Assembly (NCBI GenBank): GCA_019614645.1
Contig: JABWDB010000011.1
Span: 1,158,501 to 1,222,500, forward strand
Source: Stratiolaelaps scimitus
Taxonomy: Eukaryota; Arthropoda; Arachnida; Mesostigmata; Laelapidae
Length of the DNA: 64,000 nt
Reading direction: 5' to 3'
Shown: in pieces, positions 13,671 through 24,460 of the stretch
Numbering within the stretch: the first letter of the stretch is position 1
How the letters are laid out: each line of letters starts with the position of its first letter
Notes under the pieces: model-generated
Database searches by the model: none
What the model was told of the DNA's origin: nothing
The model's input: the letters and a program-made list of their open reading frames with translations, nothing else
Program-made: the position numbers and the translations under genes

Positions 13671-14393
13671 CTGTAATCGACGTTACACGATCGATAACTA
13701 TTATTCTAATATACCGAACGACACGGGAACAACGCGGAAACTCACCGAGATCACATCGAACATTGAGCAAATTTGTATTATATATATATAGGTAGATTAA
13801 TTAAGCTATCCTGATGATTCTATAATAGCTGGCGTTCTTCGTGACATTTATTCGAAGTGTTTAACACGTGGATGCTATAGGCGAGGCGTGATATGCGCTC
13901 GCACGCATATCACGATGAGCATTTCTTCACAAAAGACCTATGTCACTGCCGGGATAATCTTCGATCACTAACGTGCCTCTCAGCGAACGTGCCAATAACC
14001 CGTTCCTTCACGAATCGGTGCTGGACAGCTATGGAAGAGCGGCATGTAGCGGGCTCATGGCTGTGTGTATATCTGTATGTGTGTGTGCGCGTCAGCGTAA
14101 TTTGATGCACTGAAACACGATGGGTATCATATAAATAGAAGAGGCCTACGAACGTTCCCCCGGCATACAATTAGCCCGATAATTAGCCTCTAATTAGTGT
14201 CCCCTTCGATTCGCTACCTGAAGGAACCGAGTTGACGTTGCATCCCACAGCGGAAACAGTATTCTGACAAAGAGTGACCATAAATAGGCTAGGTTTATTG
14301 TATTTGTTCATGTTATTAAATCGTTGCTACTTAGCTAACTATAATAGCCAGCTGTCGAGAACAAAACAAGTAGTTTTCTATGTACATATATAT

Positions 14394-14425
<32 letters not shown>

Positions 14426-17400
14426 ATATATATATAGTGCTATGGCACGATGCGATTATTTTCCATCATCGAAATCGTAATAATAGTGAATCATTTTATT
14501 TTTTGCGCACTCAGTGCTATTACATATATGTATATATATAGGCGCGCAGGGGGCACCGTGACGCGACATTAGCCGACACCGGCGGACAACCGCTGTATCG
14601 GTTGCCGGCTTTCTCAGCGAATCAGTCGGGTTTCCCTCGCTCAGCGTTGTGTTACAGGGCCTGCATACGCATATGATAGGGACATGGATACGAAACGATT
14701 TCATACAATATATGGATATATATATATATATATATATATACAACTGTGTGATGAGCCATCCTAGGTCTTCTTGGCAACAGAGAAAAATAATGATCCGGAA
14801 GCGCGAGTTTTAACTTTCAGATGTCTGGTGCCGTATCTCATTTCATGAATACCTTTGAAATTCGATGTTTTCAAACGGACGAGATCAGAGAAGGGAATTG
14901 TCTGTCAAAGCACCATATTGACACCGATGGGTGAAGCTCTCCGCATTCACAATTGCGGTCATCCCAGCATCACGTAACGGGAAAGATTACCGTGTTATCC
15001 TACGGCGACTTCGGGTGCTTTTCCAAAATCAAATGTTCAAGTATAATAATAATAAGTATCATTATTATTATCATTATTATAACAATCATTATTATTCGGC
15101 TAGCTTCCTTATATTAGTTGTGACTGTTGTGCGAAAACAGCAGTAACCTACACGTGTGTTGACCACCGAGTTATATTCCCACGGGGCATACATACATAAG
15201 AATAGTATAGCGAACCTCGGAAAAGAGCACAGGGTCTCCTGTTCGCGGACATTATATGAATTAAGCAGCTGCTAATGTGTACGGCGGCGCGCGTTTGGGG
15301 ACACGTGCTCCTGAGACGCTACACTGCACAACCTTCCCCCTTGCTCTAGCTGAAGCCTCACCCGCGCACGGCAAGCGATTCAACACGGGTCACGTTTATT
15401 GAACAGTTCTACATTTTAACATTCAATCAGCAGTCAATTGTTCCGGATCGATAAAGTTGGAAGTGAAACCAATAAACATTTTCAATCAATCGCGATACCT
15501 TCGCATGTGTCTCACCTTGGGAACATTGTTTGTGTAGAGTGGTAGAATTAAATTACATAATCAAATATTAGAACTGCGATATATATATATATATATATCA
15601 ACAGCGATTCCACACGCGCAATCAATTCAGTTGCAAACTCTATCCAGAATAAGCCTTATCATTTTTTGAATAATTAGGCAAAATATAGATATACAATAAT
15701 AACAATTTAATTATTGACCCCACACGTTGTGACTATTAAAAGGGCAGCATTTTAATTATGTACGATACACTGCTTTATGCTGCGTATCGCCTCTGATTGT
15801 CCTCGTTTGAAGTATACCTCGTGCAAGCAAATTTATTAAGCTTTCTCTGCTTTAATCGTATTTCCCTATTGATGGGTATGCACAATCAATATAGTGCGCG
15901 GGGCTCCCTATGAACTACTACTAATCAGGCCTTCGTGCCTCTTCCCAGTTAGGCCTTCCGCGTGTTTCATCGTTAGTCAATCGCGCAACTAGAGATCAGG
16001 GGAAAATAAAGAAAAAATAAATTGCTTAGTTCCAAGACTTTATGCGTTCCGTAGATCCAGCGCCCCCATCCAAGGCAAGCTGTTGTGCCTACAGTGGAAC
16101 TCACAGACGGTGCGGATAAGGTAACCGCTATCTGATGAGAGGAGCAGACAATTAGCGTGTCTTTCTGTTTAAGAGAACTCGAATAACTGAAAAATGCCTG
16201 CACGCACGCCCGACCTTACATCTAGGGCCATCTTTCCTCGGTAGTGTGGGGCTCGTAGCCACTAAAGACCAATCATGTGTCTTTTCTAACCGGGGGCACG
16301 TGGCCACTACTCGTATTACTTCGGACGAACAGACCCTCTGTGGGACCTTTGAGTGGGACCAGACAGCAATTGGCGCTGCTCAGGAGCGTCTGGCTACGCT
16401 ATGGACACCGGCCATAGCATAGCCTGACGATCTCGATCCATATTTCTTCTGTCCCTTCAATTTCCTCTCTCCCTTCTCTCCCTCTCTCTCTCACACTCTG
16501 TCGGTGGCTTGGACGGCTAAGTCTCTGGATGTAAAAAGACAGAGGCCGCAGATTCGAGTTTCGCTACGTGAGAGCATTTATATGCCCTCACGAGAAGAGA
16601 ACTTAAGCATTGTAAAATTGCAGTTCCTTTGAGATACCAATAAGCCTTTACATTTACCTCTGGATCTCGCTGTGAACAGGTCAAGCGTACGTCCTATATG
16701 CTATATATTCTTGCACCCTCCGTTTGTGCGAAGAACCGCTCGCCAGAAATACATTTCATCCCGTAGGGGGCGGCTGCAGGGGCACAACCACGAGAACACG
16801 GACAATTAAGTAAGGGGTAGCTTACCGCAAAAGTGAGGCCCTCGAAAGGCCGACTGGCGAGGAGCTAAGCGAAAGACGAAATCACGCCAGCGGTAGCTAC
16901 CGAGGTGGAAGCTTGTAACCCCCTCCGGGGTACAAACCCCCAAGGGGTACACACGATTCAAACCAGTCAAATATAGCAGGAGAAAGAAAGCAATCGTGGA
17001 GCATCTCTCGAAACATGTTCCTGCGTTCCGGCACGCCACACAGCAATATATTCCCAGTGTATGGTTTCAGATGGAGGAGTTCACGCGGATGTAGGGATCC
17101 GGTATATGTAGGAGTTGTTCGCATAGGTGAGCAGACCAGCATCATGTTGACAAGCTTAGAAGAAGAACAGCGGTAGATCACGGCATGGGTTTGACTCAAG
17201 GGCCTTGGTATCTTGCTATTGCGTGGCTGGAGTGGCACGAGGACACGGGGGATTTGCTAGCGTACGAAGCCCTAGCAAATCCCTGTAGGAACTGCCTACT
17301 ATCCCAAAGCGCAGTAAGCAGTTCTCACCCAGGCAGGCCACAGGATAAAATTGATATATACATATACGATATGTATATATATATATATAGGTTGTTCGGA

Positions 17401-17600
17401 GCAATTTTGTAAAGGGAAAAACCTTCGATAATAATTGAACGAAGCGTCAGAGGCGTGCGAAATTTCAGCTGATTGTACCTAAGCCTTTTGCTGAGATGTA
17501 GCCCAGCGCTGGGTCAGTTCCCTTAGAACGCCCATGAATCTCGAAGCAGAGACACCATTTACGGGTGAAATCATAAAGGAATTGTTCCCCGCCTTCTCAG
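13671..17600. other. Intergenic, microsatellite-rich
   Basis: No gene recognised. Holds (TA)n near 14386-14437, 14716-14741, 15581-15598 and 17373-17388, an ATT/TAA-rich block at 15045-15095, and the SINE at 16500-16665. Confidence 0.6.
16500..16665 (+). repeat. tRNA-derived SINE, family A, near full length
   Basis: The head GTCGGTGGCTTGGACGG (A-box-like) is followed about 35 bases on by GCAGATTCGAGTTTCG (B-box-like), then a body with the imperfect hairpin TGAGAGCATTTATATGCCCTCA, then the tail CATTGTAAAATTGCAG...CCTTTACATTTACC. Head and tail each match a separate element in this window (1499-1566 on the minus strand; 12771-12816). This is what is expected of an RNA polymerase III-driven, tRNA-derived SINE. 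Confidence 0.6.
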
Positions 17601-17625
17601 ATTCGCCTCTTCTGCCGCCTCTGTA

Positions 17626-18840
17626 TTGATCCGTGTTTTCGTGACCCAAGGCCAACATCCAACGACCCCTCAGCCTTTCCACTTCTGCGCAGTCTCTCGC
17701 TGGCGATATTTGTCGTCGCACATCGACATGCAGCGGCCTCCGTTAACACACGTACGTCCGTGCACGCACGCAACAGCGACGATCGCAGGTGTCGGACGAC
17801 GTTGTCAGACAACGCCCCTCGTCACCGAGCGCCTATTGTCGTCGAAACGACTGTCGATCGGACAAGGCATCCCCGACGCCGCAATAGGCGATACCCAAGC
17901 GCGCTACAGCAGAGGAACACCGACAACGGCTCCTTCCGCTATTTTCCGTGATGGTGCCCATCTCGACGCCTCGATATACAACAACACCTCAACTCGACGC
18001 ATTCGGCGGAGAGAGCAACCGACTCATGCCGACTCATGCTGCCTTCAGAGGGAAAACGGCCCCGTCCAAAACCTATATTCTCCCGATGTAGCGCGGGCTG
18101 CACTTCAGTCCTTGGCCGTATCTTCCTTTTGATTGCGTTTTATCGCGTTCCGTGGGTGCAAGCACGTCCGTGCATCGAGTCGTCGTCGTCCAACCCACGG
18201 ATGCCACCGTCTCATTCCGGCTTTCATCCGGTCGCCGATATCTCGCGATGCACAATCAGTCAGTTCGGCTCGGCCTGCTGTCGCGGCGGATTTCGCGCAA
18301 TCTTCCCACCTTGTGCCGTATGAGTCTCCACCAGCACAGACGTGCACAGGAACGCCTGTTGCTGCTGCCACCACGGCTTGCGGCTTGATAACAATGCCAT
18401 CGGGCGCAGCTCGGGGGGAGCGTTGGGGTGAAACGGGGGAAGGGGCCTCGCCTACATGTAAAAAGTCGCGTTTTTTCTTTCACCCGTGGTTGGAATCCCT
18501 TTGCGTCGGAGTTCCGTGTCGCTGCTGTCGACGTGTCCGCCACTGCCAGCAGCTACCCCTCGACTTCCCACTTGATTGTTCGAACGAGTCCCACTGCAAG
18601 TGCCGACTCCCGCCCAGCGGACCAACATCCCGACCGTTCGGCTTTCGATCAACGATTCATGCTGCAAAGCGTGCGCTGTTCCTTGGAACTTCAGAAAACA
18701 GCGGGGACTCAAGGACAGATCAGCCCGAAAGAGAGAGAGAGGTGGTGGAGTTGGAAGCGAGTACTTCGAGCGGCACTTTCAAGTCAAACAAAGCCAAGAA
18801 TAAGGGGGAGATCCTCACATTGCTGACACGTACAGGGTGA
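17626..18840 (+). other. ORF-rich stretch, coding status unclear
   Basis: One plus-strand frame is open from 17626 to 18129, meets TGA at 18130-18132, and continues open to 18837. The last part reads as a charged, coding-like sequence (QPEREREVVELEAS, SNKAKNKGEIL). Minus-strand frames are also open here, as expected from GC-rich DNA. It could be a degraded gene or chance; I recognise no family. Confidence 0.2.
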
Positions 18841-18985
18841 ACTCGGGGAGTTGGGAAAGGCGATACCGATCCGCATTAAGGGAGTCGCGTACGACACAAG
18901 GACATTGCATCCCCTCTCCTAGTTATAAATTGACAATCAGTAAATATTTAAAATGTAATACTTATCACGTATTTTACCTTAATTA

Positions 18986-19301
18986 ATGACCTTCTCTCTT
19001 CAAGAGTGCTGTTTACGAGATGCAACTGGGCCATACGGACGTAGTTTACCGTCTGACTGTTTTCCAGCATATCCTTGTAACTCATGTCTTTCGACTCATG
19101 ACCTTGTTTGGGTTGCAAATCCCGGGGGCTTCACTTGCGGCCTCTCTCCTGGGACCACCCACTCAGGTCTTTATATCAAATTGCATCATATTGCCATATG
19201 GACACCATTTCTCATTACCAGTGATGACTCGATTCAGGAATCGATCATTGTGATCGCGTGTCGCGCGATAGCAGGCGGGCGGCGAGGTGTTCAACTGCCA
19301 C
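18986..19301 (+). CDS. Possible exon, unknown product
   Basis: An open frame with ATG at 18986 carries several Cys (CC, CFAYPC-like spacing, FTCG) and ends at a good donor CCACG|GTAAGC at 19302. No acceptor is needed if it is a first exon. I recognise no family, and an overlapping frame is also open, so this is tentative. Confidence 0.2.
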
Positions 19302-19433
19302 GGTAAGCAATATTCCCTTGTTTCGTTCGGACAGATCATGGGGCACCCATTCTCAGTGTTGAGGAAAATCCTACTGAGTCAAAGTGACGATCCTTTATCA
19401 CTATTAACAATAACCCTTTATTACTTCGGCTGA

Positions 19434-19999
19434 TTCCGGCGTTGTTCGCCTGTCGTCTTCCTGCCCGGACGTCACAAGACGCGTCCTACCAAAGTTCGAT
19501 GGTCTACCCGAGTAGGAGGCATCCGCAACGTACAGCATACGACCATTCACTATTGGGCAATTGTCAAGCTGCTAACATCGTCTCCGTACACAAACAGATA
19601 TCGCTGGCCGCTTCCGCTGCCTTTCGGCCTCGGCGAGGCGCATAGAAAAATCCTGAGAAGGGCTTTCTTGTCCCTTTGGAGCGTCCACATTTGGGACGTT
19701 TGTAGGGAGGAACCTACATACTGCGTACACCAACTGCAGTTATTTTTCACTAGCGGAGGAAGAAAACAGTTTTCGAATGAATTACGTATATATGTAGCCA
19801 CCGATGTTAGCAATAAAGGCGACCAGATGATCCTGCCCATCGGTACAACGGTCCGAAAGGACTGCTGTCCATGGACTATTGCATTGATGAACATTGGCAG
19901 TAAACGCCGTTTATGTCCAAATGTATCAGTATATGAATATTCGCCACCGCTCTCACATAATACCAATATAAGCAAACAACGATTCCATGTCCCCACACA
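19434..19999 (+). other. Open frames on both strands, unassigned
   Basis: A plus frame is open for 188 codons to TAG at 19998 (contains VHIWDVCREEPTYCVHQLQL and VATDVSNKGDQMILP). A minus frame of 180 codons covers 19550-20092. Neither has family resemblance. The plus frame has the more protein-like composition, but I cannot choose. Confidence 0.2.
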
Positions 20000-20127
20000 G
20001 TAGTTGTGTCTAGCAAAATCCGCAGCCGTAGTCGACAGCTGCTCGCCTCGCTCGAACATCTCGTGGTCTGTTGAGCTAGGCAGACCTCGCAACAGTAACT
20101 AAACGGAAGACCGCGCGCCGACTGAGT

Positions 20128-20631
20128 ATGCGCGTTCCCAGGAGCAGCAAGAACGTTGGTTTGTCGCTGCCGATGCGCAGAGCCATGATGGCGTCCGGTA
20201 TACGCCGCAACCGTCGTCACCACGGCTGCCCCAAAAGTTCTCGTATTATAAGGGGTGGAGCACCTAAACCGCCTCGTGATACTCCACCTAACCCTGGAAC
20301 GGTTGTGGTGGGAGCAACGCGTCCCAAACGGCGCGGCCGGCTTGGAGAACTCAATGCGCCTGTCCGACGAGGCCTTGACCGGCCGACCAGCCCACGCCTT
20401 GACCGGCCGACCAGCCCACGCCTTGACCGGCCGACCAGCCCACGCTCTGCCCGGCTTCCTGCCCCGCTTCCCGGACTGCCCGAGGATCTGGAGTCCGTGG
20501 CGGCTAGATCCAATTTGAGGGCCGATGCACCGGAATTTGTACCACGATCCAGCACGCCACAACCGAGCTCGCCATCCGCGAAGTCACAAGCGCCCGCGAA
20601 GCCAAAACGGAAGTCGAAGAAGAAGCAGTAA
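20128..20631 (+). CDS. Pro/Arg-rich exon with PAM2-like motif and 8-residue repeats
   Basis: The 167-codon frame from ATG 20128 to stop 20631 may be a whole small protein or, more likely, a C-terminal exon: the frame is open back to 20080 and an acceptor-like CAACAG lies at 20090-20095. The N-terminal third is Arg-rich. Residues 82-106 contain LDRPTSPR three times, from a 24-base repeat. Residues 128-139 read SNLRADAPEFVP, matching the PAM2 consensus S-x-L-N-x-x-A-x-E-F-x-P at every key position except Asn4 (Arg here). PAM2 peptides bind the MLLE domain of cytoplasmic poly(A)-binding protein (Paip1/2, ataxin-2, eRF3, Tob). The protein ends in a Lys-rich tail (PAKPKRKSKKKQ). A role in mRNA binding or turnover would fit but is inference. 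An overlapping minus frame exists; the motif and tail favour plus. Confidence 0.45.
   Translation: MRVPRSSKNVGLSLPMRRAMMASGIRRNRRHHGCPKSSRIIRGGAPKPPRDTPPNPGTVVVGATRPKRRGRLGELNAPVRRGLDRPTSPRLDRPTSPRLDRPTSPRSARLPAPLPGLPEDLESVAARSNLRADAPEFVPRSSTPQPSSPSAKSQAPAKPKRKSKKKQ
20382..20453 (+). repeat. 24-base coding tandem repeat, 3 copies
   Basis: GACCGGCCGACCAGCCCACG plus CCTT is repeated three times head to tail, the third copy diverging at its end. The length is a multiple of three, so the frame is kept and it encodes LDRPTSPR repeats. Confidence 0.85.
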
Positions 20632-20763
20632 CTTAGCTCCTCAGTTCGGCATGTCGAGACGGTAACGCCAATAGAGCGTGAGCCACCGAATATGTATTAA
20701 AATGTGTTGCATGACGATATAGCTTTGTGCTTCATGGGATATGCTTATCCTCGGGATATCCCT

Positions 20764-20840
20764 CCCGCAACTCTCGTTGCGGGAGCCCTATCCTCGCAAC
20801 TCTCGTTGCGGGAGCCCTATCCTCGCAACTCTCGTTGCGG
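20764..20840 (+). repeat. 29-base repeat with internal hairpin, 3 copies
   Basis: The unit CGCAACTCTCGTTGCG plus GGAGCCCTATCCT occurs at about 20766, 20795 and 20824. Each copy contains a perfect inverted repeat CGCAAC-TCTC-GTTGCG, extended to CCCGCAAC/GTTGCGGG in the first copy. Confidence 0.85.
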
Positions 20841-20992
20841 CTCGCAAGGGCTCGCTTTTGATATGGGTATCAACGGATTTGCGATGCGGTCTGCTCGCAC
20901 GATCACTGTTGACTAGGCTCGCAAGGGCTCGCTTTTGATATGGGTATCAACGGATTTGCGATGCGGTCTGCTCGCACGATCACTGTTGACTA
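20839..20992 (+). repeat. 77-base direct repeat, 2 copies
   Basis: Units 20839-20915 and 20916-20992, each beginning GGCTCGCAAGGGCTCGC and ending GATCACTGTTGACTA, look identical. The unit also contains the short palindrome GATATGGGTATC. Confidence 0.9.
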
Positions 20993-21202
20993 TGACGATT
21001 AATGGGTCACTGTTGACGATTAATGGGTCACTGTTGACGATTAATGGGTCACTGTTGACGATTAATGGGTCACTGTTGATAATGGGTCACTGTTGACGAT
21101 TAATGGGTCACTGTTGACGATTAATGGGTCACTGTTGACGATTAATGGGTCACTGTTGACGATTAATGGGTCACTGTTGACGATTAATGGGTCACTGTTG
21201 AT
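20993..21202 (+). repeat. 21-base satellite-like array, about 10 copies
   Basis: The unit TGACGATTAATGGGTCACTGT repeats ten times with almost no variation; one copy near 21078-21094 is a 17-base deletion variant (TGATAATGGGTCACTGT). The array abuts the 77-base repeat and shares its CACTGTTGAC end, suggesting it grew from that end. Confidence 0.9.
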
Positions 21203-21364
21203 CCACGGTACTGGGTACTGGGGGGGTACTGGGATCCACGATGGCTCCGCCGGTTGGTGACACAGTCGCAGATTTTATTGTTTATTGAAGGGTTGGGTGG
21301 GTCTGAGGGGTTGGTTGGGTCAGAGGGTTTTGCTGCTATCTAGAGCTGTCATATGTGCGAATCT

Positions 21365-21780
21365 TGAAGCGAGTTGAATGGTAGGCAGTACCAAAAAGTG
21401 GAGTTAGTTGAATGGTAGGCAGTACCACAAAGTGGAGTTCTGTGGAGCCTGAGGTTCAAATAAATCTGAGCGAGTTGGACAAGGTAGGCAGTACCAAAAT
21501 ACGAGTTCTGTGTAGTCTTGAGGTTCAAATGCACAGGTTCAAATAAATCTAAGCGAGTTGGACAAGGTAGGCAGTACCAAAATAAGTCTTGAGGTTCAAA
21601 TGCACCTACGACAACATCGTTGTCTTAGGTGCACTGCTGCCTCGGTCGTGTTTCACCACTGCAGCTATCTGAGGCCTGTCAGATAGGGGAACAGCTGAGG
21701 GTCAGCTCGAAAAAAAACTAGCTACTGATGCAGCCTGCGGGCTTGACGTGGTGGACAAAATAGGCAGTAACAAAAAGGGA
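21365..21780. repeat. Degenerate repeat array around GGTAGGCAGTACC
   Basis: The core GGTAGGCAGTACCAAAA, or a close variant, recurs near 21380, 21413, 21484, 21566 and 21760, usually preceded by GAGTTG and followed by GAGTTCTGTG...GAGGTTCAAA. The core is an imperfect palindrome (GGTA...TACC). No coding capacity seen. Confidence 0.6.
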
Positions 21781-22744
21781 GTTTTGTGGAGTCTGATGGA
21801 GCCATATTTACTTTTAACAATAATATTCGTTACGGAGTAGCGGCAACTAATGTAGTCTGCGGCATAGCTACCACTGTGCAGAAAGGAAGGCACCGTACAG
21901 CCCCTGTATGCGTCATAAGTACTGCATGTTTACATACACGGGGCTTTTTACAGACACCCTATTGACCACAGTAGTTGTTCACAGACGGGAAGTGGACAGA
22001 GGTATTGCGAGATTGAGAGAGAAGGGAAGCAGCTGAGAGTCAGCTAACCACGTCATGTCCCTACGGTGATGAGGATGTGTGGTGCTCGTGGCTAGGCTTG
22101 TACACATCTTACCACCCTTTACTGAAGAATGCGCTAAGCGATACCGGGAAGGGTGGTGCTGTTGACCATCGTCAACAGTTCCATAGGGAGGCTGTCATGA
22201 TGTTGGCATGCATTAGCATACCGCCACCCCCCCCTTATAAAAAAAAGAGCTACTGATGCAAGATCAGTGAGCGTCGTCTAGGCGCGCGTTAAATAGTTTC
22301 AATTTGTATGTGTCCAGTGTGGTGCATTCGTGCGTGCCTTGCGATCGCAGGAGACACGTAGGTGCACGGGCTCGATCCCCACCGTTGCACATTACCATTT
22401 TTAAGGAGTCCGTCCTATGGAGCAATGCCGAAAGCGGTTCTACCGTGGACGTTAAATGTTGGCTGAGGGTCAGCCCGGACAATTTATTAGGTGTATTTCT
22501 TTTGTATTTCTTTTATTCAACCGGAATTACAATGGAAAACACTTTGAAATAATCTTGATAACGGCACCATGTAGAAAACATGGGGGTGCCTGGCCGTATA
22601 CGGAATGCCGGATTGTGATTGTCTCGGCTGGTGAGTCGTGTAGGCGAGACAAGCTGCCAGACAAGTCCTGCGAGAGGCACTGTTTGTTTTTTTTTCTACG
22701 AAGAAACGGCTGGTTCTTTTTAGAATCAACGGCGTCGATATTTT
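21781..22744. other. Intergenic stretch between repeat arrays
   Basis: No gene recognised apart from the family B repeat near 22310-22482. The minus strand at 21710 holds a poly-T/A run; the remainder looks like unique intergenic sequence. Confidence 0.4.
22310..22482 (+). repeat. Dispersed repeat family B, copy 1, with tRNA-like head
   Basis: GGGCTCGATCCCCACC (B-box-like) at about 22368 follows a possible tRNA head. The body GTCCGTCC...AGCAATGCCGAAAGCGG, then CCGTGGACGTTAAATGTTGG and GGTCAGCCCGGA, is shared with copies at 41697, 57409 (minus) and 58722 (minus). Confidence 0.55.
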
Positions 22745-22905
22745 TTGCCACCTGAACAATGTATCATAAAGGCAGCATCGATTGAAAATCGCTTTTGAGC
22801 TGTTGATTAGGGTAAGGTGGCTTCGTCGGGGTTTGACAAACTCGCAACTTAAATATGCGCGTGTATGATATTTCGTTGGAGAGAGCTGCATACATAAATA
22901 TTATG

Positions 22906-22913
22906 TATATAAG
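22906..22913 (+). promoter_or_regulatory. TATA box of tandem-unit gene, copy 1
   Basis: TATATAAG lies 217 bases upstream of ATG 23130. No ATG lies between the expected start site about 30 bases downstream and that codon, which supports the promoter and start as a pair. Confidence 0.5.
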
Positions 22914-23129
22914 CGAACTAAGACATAGCGACGACGCAATCGGTGGCACAATCATCAGGAAAATTGTGGTTGAAGCGACTGCTGAAATATAGTTTGTACA
23001 GTACGCGGTGCGGTCCCCATCTATCCATCGATAAATTGATCGATCGATCATCAGTTGCCGCGAAGGCACTCTCCTCATCCCTCGCAGCCACCGGAGACAG
23101 TGTCCGAGACCAAAAAAAACCTGCGGATC

Positions 23130-23957
23130 ATGGCTTTTGCCCGAGAGAAGCCAGCAGTATTGTTGCGGGGCAGCCGGATGCCCAGACGCCCGCTGCAGAG
23201 GCTGCGACGGCGCCACCCCGGCGTCATAACGGGCCGACGAGCCGATCGCCGTCACAGCAGCAACAAACGCCTCTGCAGCAGCGTCAGCGATGCTCGACAG
23301 CGGCGAGTTCGTGCGACGACACTGAGCGGAGGCCGACCTCCCCGCCGACGTGTGCCCGAACGCGAGATAACCAACATCGAGATGGAAGATCCCTATATGA
23401 CGGAGCCCATTGATCCCTTCGTGGTATACTACGATGCTATATACCCGCTTCTGCGCGCGTTGCTCGCGGGGTACGCCACGAGGCGAGCAGCAGTGGACTG
23501 GTACCTCCCGCGACTAGACCGGCTGTTGGTGGAGATACCGAGCGATCCCGGGGCACAGTTGAGCATGAACGCAACCATCGATTTGTTCAACGAATTCATA
23601 CATTCGATTGAATTCGAGCTGGTAACCGATGACAGTCAAATGGTAGTGTCGTTTGCGGACGATTTCCGCATGACGCTCGATTCGGACAGGGTGTACAGGA
23701 TACCCAAGTGGTGGTGGTTCCGGGGTCTGCCGGTGAGCGCCGTGATAACAAGAAACCCGAGATGTCGACCCGATATTCTGCCATTCTTCATAAGAAGCGA
23801 GGACATTGTACCATGGGCACCCCAGAAGTATGGCTGGCAGGTGTTCCGTGTGTATTTGGGCGAAGACAACGGATATTTCGCGATCCGCGTCAGATGGTGT
23901 GGCTACAGTGACCTGTTCCGACGAGTGATGCGTCGGGCGACTAATGCGATGTTTTAG
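23130..23957 (+). CDS. Unknown 275-residue protein, Arg-rich N-terminus (copy 1)
   Basis: Intronless frame beginning MAFAREKPAVLLRGS at the first ATG after the TATA box. Residues 1-85 are extremely basic, with many RR pairs. From about residue 86 (MEDPYMTEPIDP) the composition changes to a mixed, globular-looking domain rich in aromatic residues, including IPKWWWFRGLP and KYGWQVFRVYLGEDNGYF. There is no signal peptide or clear membrane segment. I recognise no family. An Arg-rich arm before a compact domain occurs in nucleic-acid-binding proteins and in some viral capsid proteins; neither is shown. The frame is preserved in copy 2 with one substitution (Ile to Val in SEDIVPW). An overlapping frame of 156 codons at 22943-23413 is probably a shadow. 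Confidence 0.6.
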   Translation: MAFAREKPAVLLRGSRMPRRPLQRLRRRHPGVITGRRADRRHSSNKRLCSSVSDARQRRVRATTLSGGRPPRRRVPEREITNIEMEDPYMTEPIDPFVVYYDAIYPLLRALLAGYATRRAAVDWYLPRLDRLLVEIPSDPGAQLSMNATIDLFNEFIHSIEFELVTDDSQMVVSFADDFRMTLDSDRVYRIPKWWWFRGLPVSAVITRNPRCRPDILPFFIRSEDIVPWAPQKYGWQVFRVYLGEDNGYFAIRVRWCGYSDLFRRVMRRATNAMF

Positions 23958-24135
23958 TTTCGGTCTGGCGGCGCTTACCCAATGAGGTTTTACGGGAATC
24001 CTCCGGATAGTCGGGAAGGGAGAGTCGAAGGGTACGACCCCGATGAGAGGCAGGGAGAGGGGACGCGAGCACGTCTGTGAGGTCCATTATGTGGAGTCGG
24101 GTGATGTAACGAGGTGAAGTAAGCCAATATCCGAG

Positions 24136-24141
24136 AATAAA
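24136..24141 (+). terminator. Polyadenylation signal, copy 1
   Basis: AATAAA 179 bases after the stop of the 275-residue frame, within GAGAATAAAGAG. With the TATA box it delimits a transcription unit of about 1.2 kb. Confidence 0.5.
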
Positions 24142-24434
24142 GAGTCATCAAAATTAGTAATTGACGAGGACCATTAACGGGGGTGGAGGAAAAACTAAAG
24201 CCACAATGCCACAAGCTAGGCTCGCGAGTTTTCTGTCGAGTTAGTTTCCGTCTGCTGACGTGACGTAGGTTCTTCCCGAGTTTTGTTTACTGGCTGTCGT
24301 TTCGTCACACAAACCGCCTGCTGGTCGACGCGTGAAGATAAACCATCAATGCGGCGGAATGCATCACGATGCATCACCACGCCAAGGGGAACGTGACCCT
24401 CTCATTGTATATACATATATATATATATACATAT

Positions 24435-24460
24435 ACAGGCGTGATCTACAGGCGTGATCT
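24435..24460 (+). repeat. 13-base minisatellite, 2 copies
   Basis: ACAGGCGTGATCT occurs twice in tandem after a (TA)n tract. The matching place in copy 2 of the large duplication has four copies. Confidence 0.85.

Noticed and set aside
20993..21202. 21-base regular array as a CRISPR-like structure
   Set aside because: Head-to-tail units without unique spacers, in a eukaryotic context; a plain tandem repeat.
23630..23680. VVSFADDFRM in the tandem-unit protein as a reverse-transcriptase YADD box
   Set aside because: No other polymerase motifs surround it and the protein is too short; a chance match.
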